A stretch of DNA of 64,000 nucleotides. It comes from Massariosphaeria phaeospora (taxonomy: Eukaryota; Ascomycota; Dothideomycetes; Pleosporales). Each line of letters starts with the position of its first letter. Within the stretch, counting starts at the first letter, position 1. Under the pieces are notes generated by a model. That model was not told where the DNA came from. It saw nothing but the letters and a program-made list of their open reading frames with translations, and ran no database searches. Shown here piece after piece: positions 23,979 to 34,472 of this stretch. Both the position numbers and the translations under genes were made by a program. The stretch covers positions 186,001 to 250,000 of the forward strand of contig JAADJZ010000035.1 in NCBI GenBank assembly GCA_011032825.1, in the 5' to 3' direction.

Positions 23979-24500
23979 ATGATACTCAGGGAATCAGAGT
24001 CCAACAACATGGGTCGCGGAGCATACGACACGACCGGCACGCCGAAACCTCCGCCGCCGCCGCCGAAGCGGCGATAGCCAACTCTTCTGCCAACGATCCG
24101 CTCAATCGACCGCTGCCTTTTCTCGCTCGCTGTGTCCGGCCAGCATGTCTGACCGGCGCGATCGCACCATAGTGCGTCGAGCGCCGTGGGATTTCGTTGG
24201 GAACAGAGGGATGGCATCGCGTACGTCGTAAGTGCTAGCCCAGTCTACCTTGCATGAACACCCTGACTGACCAATATCCGCCTGCAGCCTTACACCTCCA
24301 ACACGACACACCGCACCACCACGTCACTCGTCGACACCGCCTATTTCCTCGTCCAGGCGTACTGTTTCCTCTCGCACCCCTCGGGATTACTCCGTTTTAA
24401 TAATCAGCGACTCTTCGATTAATTTTGCGCACGCTTCATACCCTGCGATCCCGTCCGTGGTACTCGAGCGACTTTCGCGTCGACCTGCCCCGACTTCCCT
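23979..24500 (+). other. Possible spliced transcript with a 32-codon small ORF
   Basis: Starting 69 nt after a TATA box, a 32-codon frame (23979-24077) encodes a peptide with a second in-frame Met at codon 11, then TTGTPK followed by six prolines and KRR. Downstream, a strong intron is visible at 24228-24286: donor GTAAGT, branch-like CTGACTGAC, acceptor CTGCAG. Another frame starts at the ATG 24145 (MSDRRDRTIV), crosses this junction and stays open to about 24400. A different frame across the same junction is also open for more than 60 codons, so the coding frame, if any, is undecided. It could be a protein gene with a uORF, a small-protein gene or a non-coding RNA. Confidence 0.3.
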
Positions 24501-25363
24501 TGCCTGCTACCTTAGCGAAGGCGTTTCTTTGCAAAAGTTTCCTACTCCCATCGTCGGCGTTTATATAGACTTAGGATCGGCCCAGGCATGGATACCAAAA
24601 TCGGACTTCTCTTTCTCTCTCTGTCATTTCCTCTCTTTTACAAGGACTAGCATATCTGGGTAGAATTTCCACTCGCCTGCCTTCATTGGCATTACGGGCG
24701 TGGAGCAATCTGTACTATAGCTCGCTCTGTGCGCTGGCGGTGAATCCGAGCGGTTCATGACCAGCACACGGCGCATTTGCATTCAAGGGACGGCCTACAA
24801 AGGTCACGGTGTTGGCCGCTCTCAACTTGGGTTTTTTAGATTGGATTGGAACGAAGGTGCCTAGGTCTCGGTCTCTTACGTGTCTCGCGACACCGCCGGG
24901 TGGGAAGTACCCTCGATGTAATCTGCAATTTACCAGAATTTTTACCTTCTCGCAACAAAATGACCTCAGTGTGTGCGCCCTTGGTCCTCTGCAGTGCTCT
25001 TACCAATCGTGCCGCCGTGTGGATCTTAGCTGCATTCGTGTCGAGAGGCCTCGCTCGACTCGACTCTCCAGTCGCGCTGCTTCCGGTCTTCTTCCAGGCG
25101 GATTGAGCGTGCCGACCCTTGCTTGTGCGACGTTTGTAGGTAGATATGTACGTCGGTCGGTAGCACTAGAAAAGTTCCGGTGCTTGCCTCCATTCGCTTA
25201 GGTGGAGTCGTGAGACCTGCACCCCCACGATAGCGGCGGGCCACTCTGTAACCTCACCTCCGCTCTCCACGACGCCTCTGCGACCGCACTGCCGCCACGA
25301 TCCCGTCCGCTGCCTGCGCCTCTATTGCGCGGCCCTTACACCAATACCGCCGTCGCCACCGTC
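24501..25363. promoter_or_regulatory. Upstream region of ARPC5
   Basis: Pyrimidine-rich stretches (about 24605-24650 and 25240-25330) precede the ARPC5 start, as is common for fungal 5' leaders. No gene was recognised. Confidence 0.5.
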
Positions 25364-26424
25364 ATGGCTACCCTCAACTGGCGCACCATCAACATCGACG
25401 CCTTGGACCCCGACTCCCCCGCCAATTTCGACCTAAGCTCCCTCACCCCCGCCGTCGCGCCCGTTTCCACGGCCGATGTGCAGTCGCTCGCCGGCCAGAT
25501 CCGACAGCTGCTGCGAAGCGGCGACAACGAGGGCGCGTTGCAGGGCGCGCTCGAGAACGTGCCGTATGGGGCTGATGAGAAGGGCAAGGTACGTCGCAAC
25601 ATGCTGCTGCACCTCCCGTCGTCTGCCTGGCCGTCCCCATCCCAATCCATACCGTAGCAGCGGGCCGCTACATCGAATGTCTTTCCGCATATAGCACTCT
25701 CGTGGTCACCGTCACCGCCGTCACTGCGCATTCGGGCTTCCAGCAACCAGGACGTCGCTCTGGTGCCATCGCACAGGACACAAACGATGGGGAGACAAGG
25801 CTAACGGCAGTGCTACTGCTTAATAGGAAGTCCACCTAGCCACCGTCATCGAGATCCTCCAGTCCATTCGGCAATCAGACATGTCACCAATACTCAGCCG
25901 TATCTATAGCGCGCCAGGCGGAACGGAAGCTTTGGATGTATTGATGAAGTATATGTACGCTCCACCCCGCTTCCTAATTCAGCATCCATGTGTACCTCCC
26001 TTTGGTCACACGCTTCGTTTGATATCCAACCTTGAATGCTTTTGGCTAATGGTGTCTCCCTGCACAGTTACAAAGGCATGGGCCAGACGAGCGCATCAAG
26101 CACAACGCGGAACATCACCCCCCAGGCGACCGGGTTCTCACAAATCCACTCCCGCGGCGGCGGTGAGGGCGGAGGACAAGCTATGAGTGTCCTGCTGAGC
26201 TGGCACGAGAAGGTACGGCTTCGCTTTCTTCTTGTCGCATCCGCAATGGTCCGGCGCCTTTTGCGCAACCTTTGGACATATGAGCGTCGACCATGAACTG
26301 CGTCAGCTCGTGGTCCATATCACGTGTCCTCTTCTTCCTGCGCTCGCTGACGCAGCCACAGTTGGTAGAGATAGCGGGCCCGGGCTCCATCGTCAGGGTC
26401 ATGACGGATCGGCGTACTGTTTAA
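25364..26424 (+). CDS. ARC15: Arp2/3 complex 16-kDa subunit, ARPC5 (Arc15)
   Basis: Four exons, 25364-25588, 25827-25954, 26068-26212 and 26362-26424, encode 186 residues. ARPC5 is the small helical subunit of the Arp2/3 complex, which nucleates branched actin at endocytic patches and growing tips. The N-terminus NWRTINIDALDPDS, the central LRSGDNEGALQGAL helix and VIEILQSIRQSDMSPIL are family-typical. The C-terminus ends in a GPGSIVRVMTDRRTV tail that closes the last helix. Introns are 238, 113 and 149 nt, longer than most in this window. All use GT-AG and keep the frame; intron 2 splits the codon before YKGMGQ. The gene is isolated: 9 kb upstream and 4.5 kb downstream carry no convincing gene. 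Confidence 0.93.
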
Positions 26425-27998
26425 GCAGGTGCGCCCACGCTCCAACCATTATTGACGCCGCACCCACCAACGCGCCCTTTCGGGCGTGAGGGATGAGGGA
26501 TAAGGATCCGGTTGCTGGCTTTGTCGGCCGCTTACCACGCCATCATAGCGTAAAAGCAATCCAAGAGTTAGGCAGCCCAACATCCCACGCTGTCGCTGTC
26601 CTATCAACCATACGAGAACCGCTCGTTCTCACCCCATCTTTCAGTATTGGCCTGTTGCCTCCCGCATTCCAGCCGTTTTCTGTATTCCGCTCATACTGTG
26701 CCACTGCCAACTAAGACAACAAATTCCGTGCATTCAACACGGCAACGTCTTTTCCGTCCTCTTTCATCCGCAAACCCTACCCTTGCGCTAACTCAGGCCC
26801 GCAACGTTCGCACTAGCTGTCACTAACAGACCCCCTTTCCTAAACTCCCGCGTGTCCGAATTCCTTTCTTCTTCAGCCTCAATCCATTCTCGTGCAGCAT
26901 GCATGCACCCCAGCCATTCTTTAATTTCGAAGTTTCCTTGCCAACGGGCTCCCTTCGCCGTTCCGCCGGGAACAGGGTGTGGGAGATCGGTTTCCACTTA
27001 CGGCGTTAGCAGCGTGATCGCATCGCGTTAAAGCTGTGATGCGCCGACGCCGGTTCCTTGGCTTTGCGACTGGGGCTTGGTTAGTGTCGCGGGACGGCTT
27101 CCGTTCTTCCACGTGTAGCAGCCTGGGTGAGTAGCGCGTCTCCTGAACGAGCTCCTGCTTCGGTGTATGAAACCATGACAAAACTGAAGATACCTGGGAA
27201 GAATAGACGGGTTACTGCGTCCTTGCTGGGGTATCATCGCTGCTAAGAATGTCGCTCGTTGGTATACTCGGTACAAACACAGCCGCTACCGCGTCCGGAG
27301 TACAAACACAACTGTTCCACCCCGGCAATAGCGACGTTGCGCGAAATAAAATTGCGAGGTCTAACGAACATGCTTCCAGAAAGAATCCCTCCAGGCTCCT
27401 TCCATCCATCCATCCGTCCATCCACGAGCGAGCGGGTCCGACCGGCCGTTACTTTGCAGATCCTGGGATCCCGCAAATTGGTTGTCTGCTAAGTGCAATA
27501 GCGCCTCCTTCCTCCATACCCACGCTGCTGCACGTGCGCGATTCCTTGTTATGTACACGTCTACGTCCACGTCCGCGAACCCCCCCGGCCGAACGTCAAC
27601 ATTACTTCTTTCGCATGGAACCACGGATACCCCACCCACCCAACTGAACTGAACTGCGAGCACGACTGTCCCGGGAACCAGAGCGGCAGGTCAGTTGCAC
27701 GCGCCGATGCGCTTGCTCGGTACTGGTAATCTGGCGAGTATCCACAAATTGTTATGTCGCAACTTCCGGGGGGTTGTGCGTGGGCGTGGGGTCATGTGGA
27801 GTGGGGGTGTGCGGGTCTGTGGGGTTGGGCGACGACCGATGGACGGGCCCCAGTTGATCGTTTGAGCTTGGGATGGGTTGGCGTGTGATGTAGGTAGGTA
27901 ACCGTGTATTTTACTAGGGCTTCTCGATACTTTTGAGTTTGAAGGCGTGGGTTGTCGCTTAGGTCCAAGGCATATTGGGCGACGGTTTCTGTCCACTG

Positions 27999-28030
27999 TA
28001 GGTAGGTAGGTAGGTAGCTAGCTAGCTAGT
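27999..28030. repeat. (TAGG)n followed by (CTAG)n tetranucleotide repeat
   Basis: About four to five TAGG units change directly into CTAG units, a compound microsatellite. Confidence 0.9.
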
Positions 28031-30312
28031 CTCTTCGTATACCTAGTATGATGATGTCTACCTTCTTTCTAACCTATTCGCTCGCTCTCTTTGCTCTCGC
28101 CTTTTCTCTCTGCGTCCGTGTGTCTGTCTGTCTGTGTCTTAATACGTCCTAGCCTTTATCTCTTTCTCTATATCTGTCTATCTCGTTCAAGATATCCTTC
28201 CTACTCTCAAGATCTTTTCTCTAATAAAGATCGAGGTCCATTTGCCATTTCCTGTTCTTCACTTTCTAAAAAGGAAATGGCTATCTATCTAATCTCTATA
28301 GAGTAATCTCCATGCCAACGGTAACACGCTCAATCCTTACCCCCGAGCGCGTTCAATGCTCGTCCGTCGTCTACCCACTCCTACTTTCAACTTCTGCTTT
28401 CGTTAGACGTCGTGTTGGTTTCGTTCGGGGTAAGAAAGGTAAAATAAATAGGAGTGAATGAACGAATAGAGCAAGCAAGCAAGCACCGTGGACTCGGGTC
28501 TCTGGGCGTTAGTGAAAACTCGGTCCCTCCCTGGGTTAGTGAAAAGCAGGCTCTAGGCGTATACATACTATGCGCGCCCTCGGTGGTCGGTCAGCGTGTG
28601 CTATCCTACCCCATCCTCCTCGCTGCGGTGGTTGTCGCGTCGCGTCGCGTCGCAAGAGCCGCGCGGGCACAAGCACTCTAGAACGGACGGCGGATGCGCG
28701 CGCGCTGCAGCTCGCTGGAGTCTACCTTTTCGCGGAGCCATGTCGAGGGAGGCCGATGAAGTGAGTGAGTGGTTGTACGGCACGGTACGGTACGCTAAGT
28801 TGACTATGCTGCGGTACTTTCGTTCGTTCGTGGAGGAGAGGAGAGGAGAGGAGAGGAGAGAGCGGGGATAGAGAGAGGTAGGTAGGCGATGAGGAACTCG
28901 CGGCGCGAGTTGCTGCGAGAGGAAGACGGGCTGGGCGATCGGATGGCTGCTTGCAACGTAACGTAACGTAATGTGCCCGCTTGATGGACTGCGGGGAGAT
29001 GGGTATGCTGGAGGAGGTAGACGCGGCGAGAAGGCGATCTAATTCACGATACCAGCCTACGCCGCACTTCGCACAAGAAAAGACGACATCGACACCAGGC
29101 AGGCTGTCAGACCTATGGCTCGTCGTCTGCTGTCTACGGAAGAACTCGACCCTGAACAAGTGGACTTGAATGAAAACTCGGACTGTGTTGCCTGTCGGCG
29201 CAATTTTCTGGTGCGCTAGCAGCTGGAGATTGGAGCTTGTGGGGTGGACTCCACGGGTTAGTTTGAGGAGGGTAGGGTTGGACTAGGTGGCGGTAGCTTG
29301 GAAGCAGAGATTTGTACGAATGACTGACTTCATGGAGAGATGCACCAGCAGCCACTAGCACTATGCATACTAACTAGGTCACAGTAGAGAACCTCATCCG
29401 CATCCCATGAACCGTTCAAACTCCACATATACAGACAGACAAACCGATCAACAACCTCCTGGAAACCTCCACCACTTCCACCAACCACCTCAGTCAGATG
29501 GACTCAGCAGCGAAAACTTTTCTTCTTCAAGCCCATCCACACATGAAGGAACTCAACGAAAAAAAAATTGTGGAGGAGAGGAACAAGAAGTAAGGAGTCC
29601 AGCCAAAGGACAAAAGAAGGGAAGGAAGACTTCCTTTGAGCAGCCCCACTATGGTCGCATACTCAAAGTCAGCCGGTAGAGAGAAGGGACGTGTCCAGCG
29701 GACAAACAAAGGCTCCTAAGAAGAAGAAGGGACCTCATCGAGCAGCAAGACATTTAGGCAAGCGTATACTCAAAGTCAGTCGGGACGTGTCCAGTGGACA
29801 AAAAACAAGGTACAAGTAAAGCCCAACCCCAACCCCAGAGATCGATCCTTGCGGGTCCTGGTGGTTGGGCCCCGAAACAAGCTGCCTGTGCACATCGTAC
29901 CAGGCGCTACACTTGCAAGCGGGGGGAGAGGAGAGGACGTCCAGTCAAAGATGGACAAAAGAAGAAAGAAGGCACCGACCGGCCAGGCAGAGCAGAGCAG
30001 AGCAGACAAGGCGGTGGTGATGAGAGAGAAGGAGAGCAGATTGGGCGGAGGGCGGATGGACTTATATACCCACGGAGGGCGGGGCCGCGCTAGCAAAGTC
30101 AGCAAAAAACAAGCGAGCACGGGGTGCGTTGCTGGGTCCCAAACGGGGTAATGCGTGGAAACCGGTGGAAGGGGACGGTTCGAGAAACGAGTGGCGAGTG
30201 GGTGAGGTGGAGGTGGAGGTGGGTGGGGCGCGTGGGTACTTTCACTGGCTTGGCAACGAGGGGTCTAGCATTCTCGCGTCTAGCAATGTGCTATGCAGCC
30301 AGCCCAGCCCAG

Positions 30313-30313
30313 C

Positions 30314-30337
<24 letters not shown>
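30313..30337. repeat. (GA)n microsatellite
   Basis: About 12 GA units lie in gene-free DNA and are followed by a poly-G run at about 30367-30377. Confidence 0.9.
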
Positions 30338-30344
<7 letters not shown>

Positions 30345-30882
30345 GTAGGGCCGGCGGCGGCGGGGGAGGGGGGGGGGGTCTTCCCACACAGATCAGATAA
30401 CTACACTAAAAATCGACTCTGTTCAACCTGCCCTATCCTATCGCGCACCAATGCCAGATTAGAAGCTTGGTAGAGACGCATGAACAGTACGACCCAAATT
30501 GACGCGACTTGACGCTACCTCTTAAGCCGCAGCGCCTCGAAACTAAACTGAACTGAACGGGCAAAGCCCAGATATTTACTTATTCACTACTTCCGCCCCG
30601 CGAGGTCTTTCACTGGGCCATGATATTATCGAAACACTTTACATGTCAGCATCCTGCGTACAACCTTGCCTCAGCATGTCTCTAGAGTTATATTTGCTGC
30701 GTGCGTAACCATTGACCATGTGAGGCAGTAATGGGCGGACAGAACCCAGTTTTCTCATACGATACACACCGCTTTTCACACTCAGAGCACACGAATAGCC
30801 GTTGAAGAAGAAGAATTACAATTACGCATTTACTTAATGCCAGCACTCTGCTACCCATCAACCTCAGTTTGTCAAAAGCCGA

Positions 30883-31777
30883 TCAAGACATAGTATCTTC
30901 GATTTCATCATCAAGCTCGATGCCGGGCTGCCTGCGTAGCTCGATGTCGGGCTGCCTGTGTTGCGGATCCTGCTGTGGTGCGCGCCGGGCAGCAATTCTG
31001 GCTTCACGCCGGGCAGCGGCTCTGTCTAGACTCTCGAGGTAGCCGGGCCGGGGATTATCGCCATGGGTGTGGCAGCCGCCGAGCCAGAGAGGAACGGTAC
31101 TTCAAAGGACAGTAGGTCAGCTCAGCATTCACAACAACGAGAGAAATGAGCAGACGTACCTTGCAAGCGCCGCAACAAAGCCCGGCCATAGCATCATCGC
31201 CGCGGCAAACATCCTGAGATTCTGTCTGTGCTCCATCGCAAACCAGCCGCCCACCCCTTTCATCTCTTCCAGATACTTCAATATCGTGTCCAGGTCCGCG
31301 CCCGCCATGTACACGCTCTTCGTCAGGGAAACAATGGTGAAACACACGGCGGAAACGAGCGTGGATAGACACGCAAATGCTGAGAACACCCGCCATGCGA
31401 GCTTGCCAGCGGGCGACTCTGGCTGGTCGGACCAGCACATGTCGGAGAAGAGGGCGAGGCTGAAGACGGAGCCTACGAAGAAGCCATTGAACATGTTGTA
31501 GGCGGCGATACCGATAAATGGGCGACTGTGAATGGTGATGTTTTTATAGTGTTTTTCAAGGCGTCTCTTTTGGGTTATGTATTCTATCAGATTGAATAAA
31601 TCAGTCTGTGTGTGCATGGAGAAGACAGAATCTACACGCATACGTACCCCACAGAACAACAATCGTCATGCCCATACTCCCCACGCAGATCAGTATAGTA
31701 AGCAGATACATGCACAGCTTGTTGCGCCGGCGATGCCAGCATCTAAGCTCCCCGAGCCCTAAACACCACCCGGCCAT
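30883..31777 (-). CDS. Multi-pass membrane protein, family unknown; 5' end uncertain
   Basis: Minus-strand exons 31777-31648, 31583-31160 and 31099-30883 give at least 256 residues. Both introns (64 and 60 nt) have GTACGT donors and clean acceptors, and the total stays in frame. About four hydrophobic segments are visible: MYLLTILICVGSMGMTIVVL, a GFFVGSVFSLALF segment, an ACLSTLVSAVCFTIVSL segment and MFAAAMMLWPGFVAAL. The C-terminal exon is hydrophilic, with Arg/Ala-rich and repeated RQP-x-IEL motifs. The ATG at 31777 is the only nearby in-frame ATG. However, the frame stays open upstream to about 31850, and a likely further exon around 31855-31957 (reading FFPPSLYILIASGLA) suggests an additional N-terminal membrane segment. 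No family was recognised. Confidence 0.6.
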
Positions 31778-32628
31778 TCCAGCGAGCGCACCAACGCGAG
31801 CCGGGACGTGAAGCTGGAGGATCGAAATACCACACGAAACGTGGCGTGAGACGCGTCACCCAAGGTCGTGCTGAGCGAGAGACTGGATATCGGCGGAGGC
31901 AGTGCGGTGTGCGAGTCCGGATGCGATAAGAATGTACAGACTAGGCGGGAAAAAAGTCTGCAGTGATAGTTCTCTTCTAAGATGAAATGGTCGAATGGAC
32001 TGGGTAGAACAAACAGGAAGAAGACTGAAGCAAGAGATCCAAGTCTGACAGGCGCGTCTACGCTCTATCGACCCTACCTCTCAGCAATGCGGGAAGCCGT
32101 GATGGATGCCAGAGAAGCTTTCGCGAGCTCAGAGCGAGGGAGCCTTATTTGTCACACGGACGGTCGTCACATCCCACCCGCCGCTTCTCTTCCCAAGCTC
32201 CTGACACAACTCGATTGAGACAGAGATTGCCCAATTGCCAGGTTCTCCCCACACTGAGTCTGCCTTTGTTTTGTAAACGGCGCATCGTTCCCGGGCCGAG
32301 TTGTAAGACTATCTTCCGTTCATAGCCAACATATCTTATTCAAATTTTTCAAATTGTGGCTGTCCAAACTATGGTATAAGTCAATGGAAATGTTTGGTAT
32401 CTAGCGCCTCCATCTCACCCTTTTCCAGAGCCACCACCCCTACGCTGCTCGGACCTCTGGAAACTCGAACCGCTCAACGAGATAATGAAAGAGATTTTGC
32501 GACTCCAGAGCATTTTGCCAAGAGAGATTCCAGTCATGCCGATGGCCTCAACAGCCTGTCGGACCCATCCCATCGCCACGCAATATTAACCTGTCTCTGT
32601 CGTGATCGCAACCGTCATGCGCCGACGT
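31778..32628. other. Intergenic or 5' exon region of the membrane-protein gene
   Basis: The part up to about 31957 may be an unrecognised 5' exon of the minus-strand gene to the left, with acceptors at CTCCAG and CTGCAG. The remaining sequence to 32628 shows nothing clear. Confidence 0.4.
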
Positions 32629-33679
32629 TCACGCCTCCGTGTCACCCACCCAGACCCACCATCCCGCGCAGATGACAGTCGCCAAGACCCACAGGCCAGC
32701 GTACCCGGCCGCGCCAACGAGGTCGGCGCCCTCGAGGCCCGAAGCGCGTCGGACGGTGTTGGCAAAGAGAAAGGCGCACAGGATGACAGTCTGCTGTACC
32801 AGAGTTTTAGTGCGCTTGCTGAAGAACCAAACATTGTGCTGCAGAGTCTCCGGCAGGGTCGCCGTGGCGGAATCGAAGAGGCGGACTGGAGTCACGGCGC
32901 CCGAGCTTGGTTGAGATGTGATTGAGGGGTACAAGAGAAACGTTTGGGCTGCGAGTCCTGCGATAGCGGTCTTCCAGATGAGCTGGATTGGCGTCTCGTT
33001 GTGCGCGTGTTCGAGCGTCACGAGCTGGAAATGGGTGACCAGGAACGGGTTCAGGAGGTGTGTCTTGAGGGCGGACCACAGCACGACCACGTACACTCCA
33101 ACAGCCAGAAGGCCAGTTGCGGCTTGCACCTGGACGCTGTTGAGCAGGAAGCGATTGCGGAGCGGCGCGTGTGGGTTGTGGAGGGCCGAGCGCGGTCGTA
33201 GGAGGTACGTCGGGATCATGATGGCCGCGAGGTCGATGTGGATCCTGGTGATGATGCTGGTGAGAGACACATCGTAGTAGGTGCGCACGAGGTATGCGTA
33301 GGGCGCGTCGGCAATGAGCGTGAGCGCGCCGACGTCGATGACTAGAGACGCGCTGTTAGCACTGCGGTCCATAGCTGGGCGAGCAGGCGCATGAAGGGCT
33401 CTTACAGTCATATTTGAGATGCCATCCAAGCCACACCATGAGGATCTGGTATACAAAACGCGCGGCGGCGTCATAGTCAGACGTCGCCTTGCTGCTGGCA
33501 AGTGCTACATCTTTCGGCAGCACATCTGCGGCGAAGGTCGACAGCGCCACCTGGATGCCCAAGTTCAGCACGATGAGAATCGGCACGCGCAATCCCGCTG
33601 GCAGGCGCGACGCTCGACGCGGCGGGCTGCCATGGGCGACAACAGCGGGCGGCGGGCGATCGGTGATTGCAGACGACAT
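32629..33679 (-). CDS. Multi-pass membrane protein, family unknown
   Basis: Exons 33679-33406 and 33341-32629 encode 328 residues, with a 64-nt intron (GTAAGA donor, CTCTAG acceptor). The start at 33679 is the second in-frame ATG and gives the leader MSSAITDRPPP. The N-terminal 35 residues are Pro/Arg-rich and probably cytosolic. About six hydrophobic stretches follow, near residues 38-58, 80-95, 100-115, 165-190, 215-235 and 300-325. The motif RTYYDVSLTSIITRIHIDLA lies near residue 120. The last segment is Trp-rich (GWWVWVG). I do not recognise the family. It lies 0.85 kb upstream of another orphan minus-strand membrane gene. Confidence 0.72.
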
Positions 33680-34472
33680 GGTCGTGTTTGCGACGAACAA
33701 TTCAAAGGGAAAAAATGTCCAGAGTGACGGGTGTGCACACGCGCCTCGTGGGGTGCCGGTGTGATGTAGTGGAAAGTTGGCGCAGGTGGAGCGGGTGGCT
33801 TTGTTGTTGTTTGCACGTCATTGGCGCCCCATCCGTGCACTCTCCGCCAAGACCCAGCTGCCCTGCGATAACACAGTGGCAGGACGGTATGTTACAGGCG
33901 TTCTAGGTGGTAAGAACGAGAGAAATCATTTTCACTTGCACACCCCAACAACAGCACTCTCTACTTTCATCCCTGTTACTTCGCCTGGAATGAGTCTAGA
34001 CAAGCAGAAGCGCTGTGCAAAAGAGACGAGTCTTCTATTCACACCCAATATCTACCCAGAACTTTTCGCCCACAAGCCCAGCCCATCACCGTCCCTGACC
34101 AACCGAGTCTGGCCAACGTCGGTGAAGGCGGGGTGTGGCGGCGCGTGGTATATATGCTACAAAGGTCATAGAGCCCTCTACTCCATTGCTCTGACATACA
34201 ATGTACAGACTCGCCGTCTCCGAAACCGGATCCGACTCCAAAAACTCTATATGAGCTAACGCATCGAGCAAAAAGTACACGAAAGATGCTGCCGCGCCAA
34301 AACGACCCCACCATGATTGGAGATGATGCTGTATGTACTGGTGACAGGAAATAAAGACAAGGAGACTCGCACTATTACAGTATATGGATACAAATCATTT
34401 ACTGAGAAGGCTCGGTTGAACAAACCGGCCAACACACTCTTGACATGGAGAGGGGCCATGGGCTTAATGGCT
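33680..34472. other. Intergenic region between the orphan membrane gene and CLU1
   Basis: This region holds the promoter of the left gene and the 3' flank of CLU1. A plus-strand frame at 33777-34259 lacks protein-like features and is rejected. Confidence 0.6.

Larger units (their letters stand above)
26425..30882. other. Gene-free region of 4.5 kb rich in microsatellites
   Basis: No gene is supported. Repeats include CATC-type tetramers near 27405-27425, TAGG then CTAG tetramers at about 27999-28030, GAGGA pentamers near 28832-28862, (GA)n at 30313-30337 and a G-rich run near 30360-30378. Pyrimidine-rich tracts at 28060-28300 resemble a promoter or leader, but no coding exon follows. The short open frames between 28400 and 30300 show no protein-like features. 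Confidence 0.5.

Noticed and set aside
28060..28310. Pyrimidine-rich promoter-like tract
   Set aside because: No start codon with a sustained coding frame or intron follows on the plus strand, so no gene is called.
33777..34259. 160-codon plus-strand frame between two minus-strand genes
   Set aside because: No protein-like features or known motif; probably chance.
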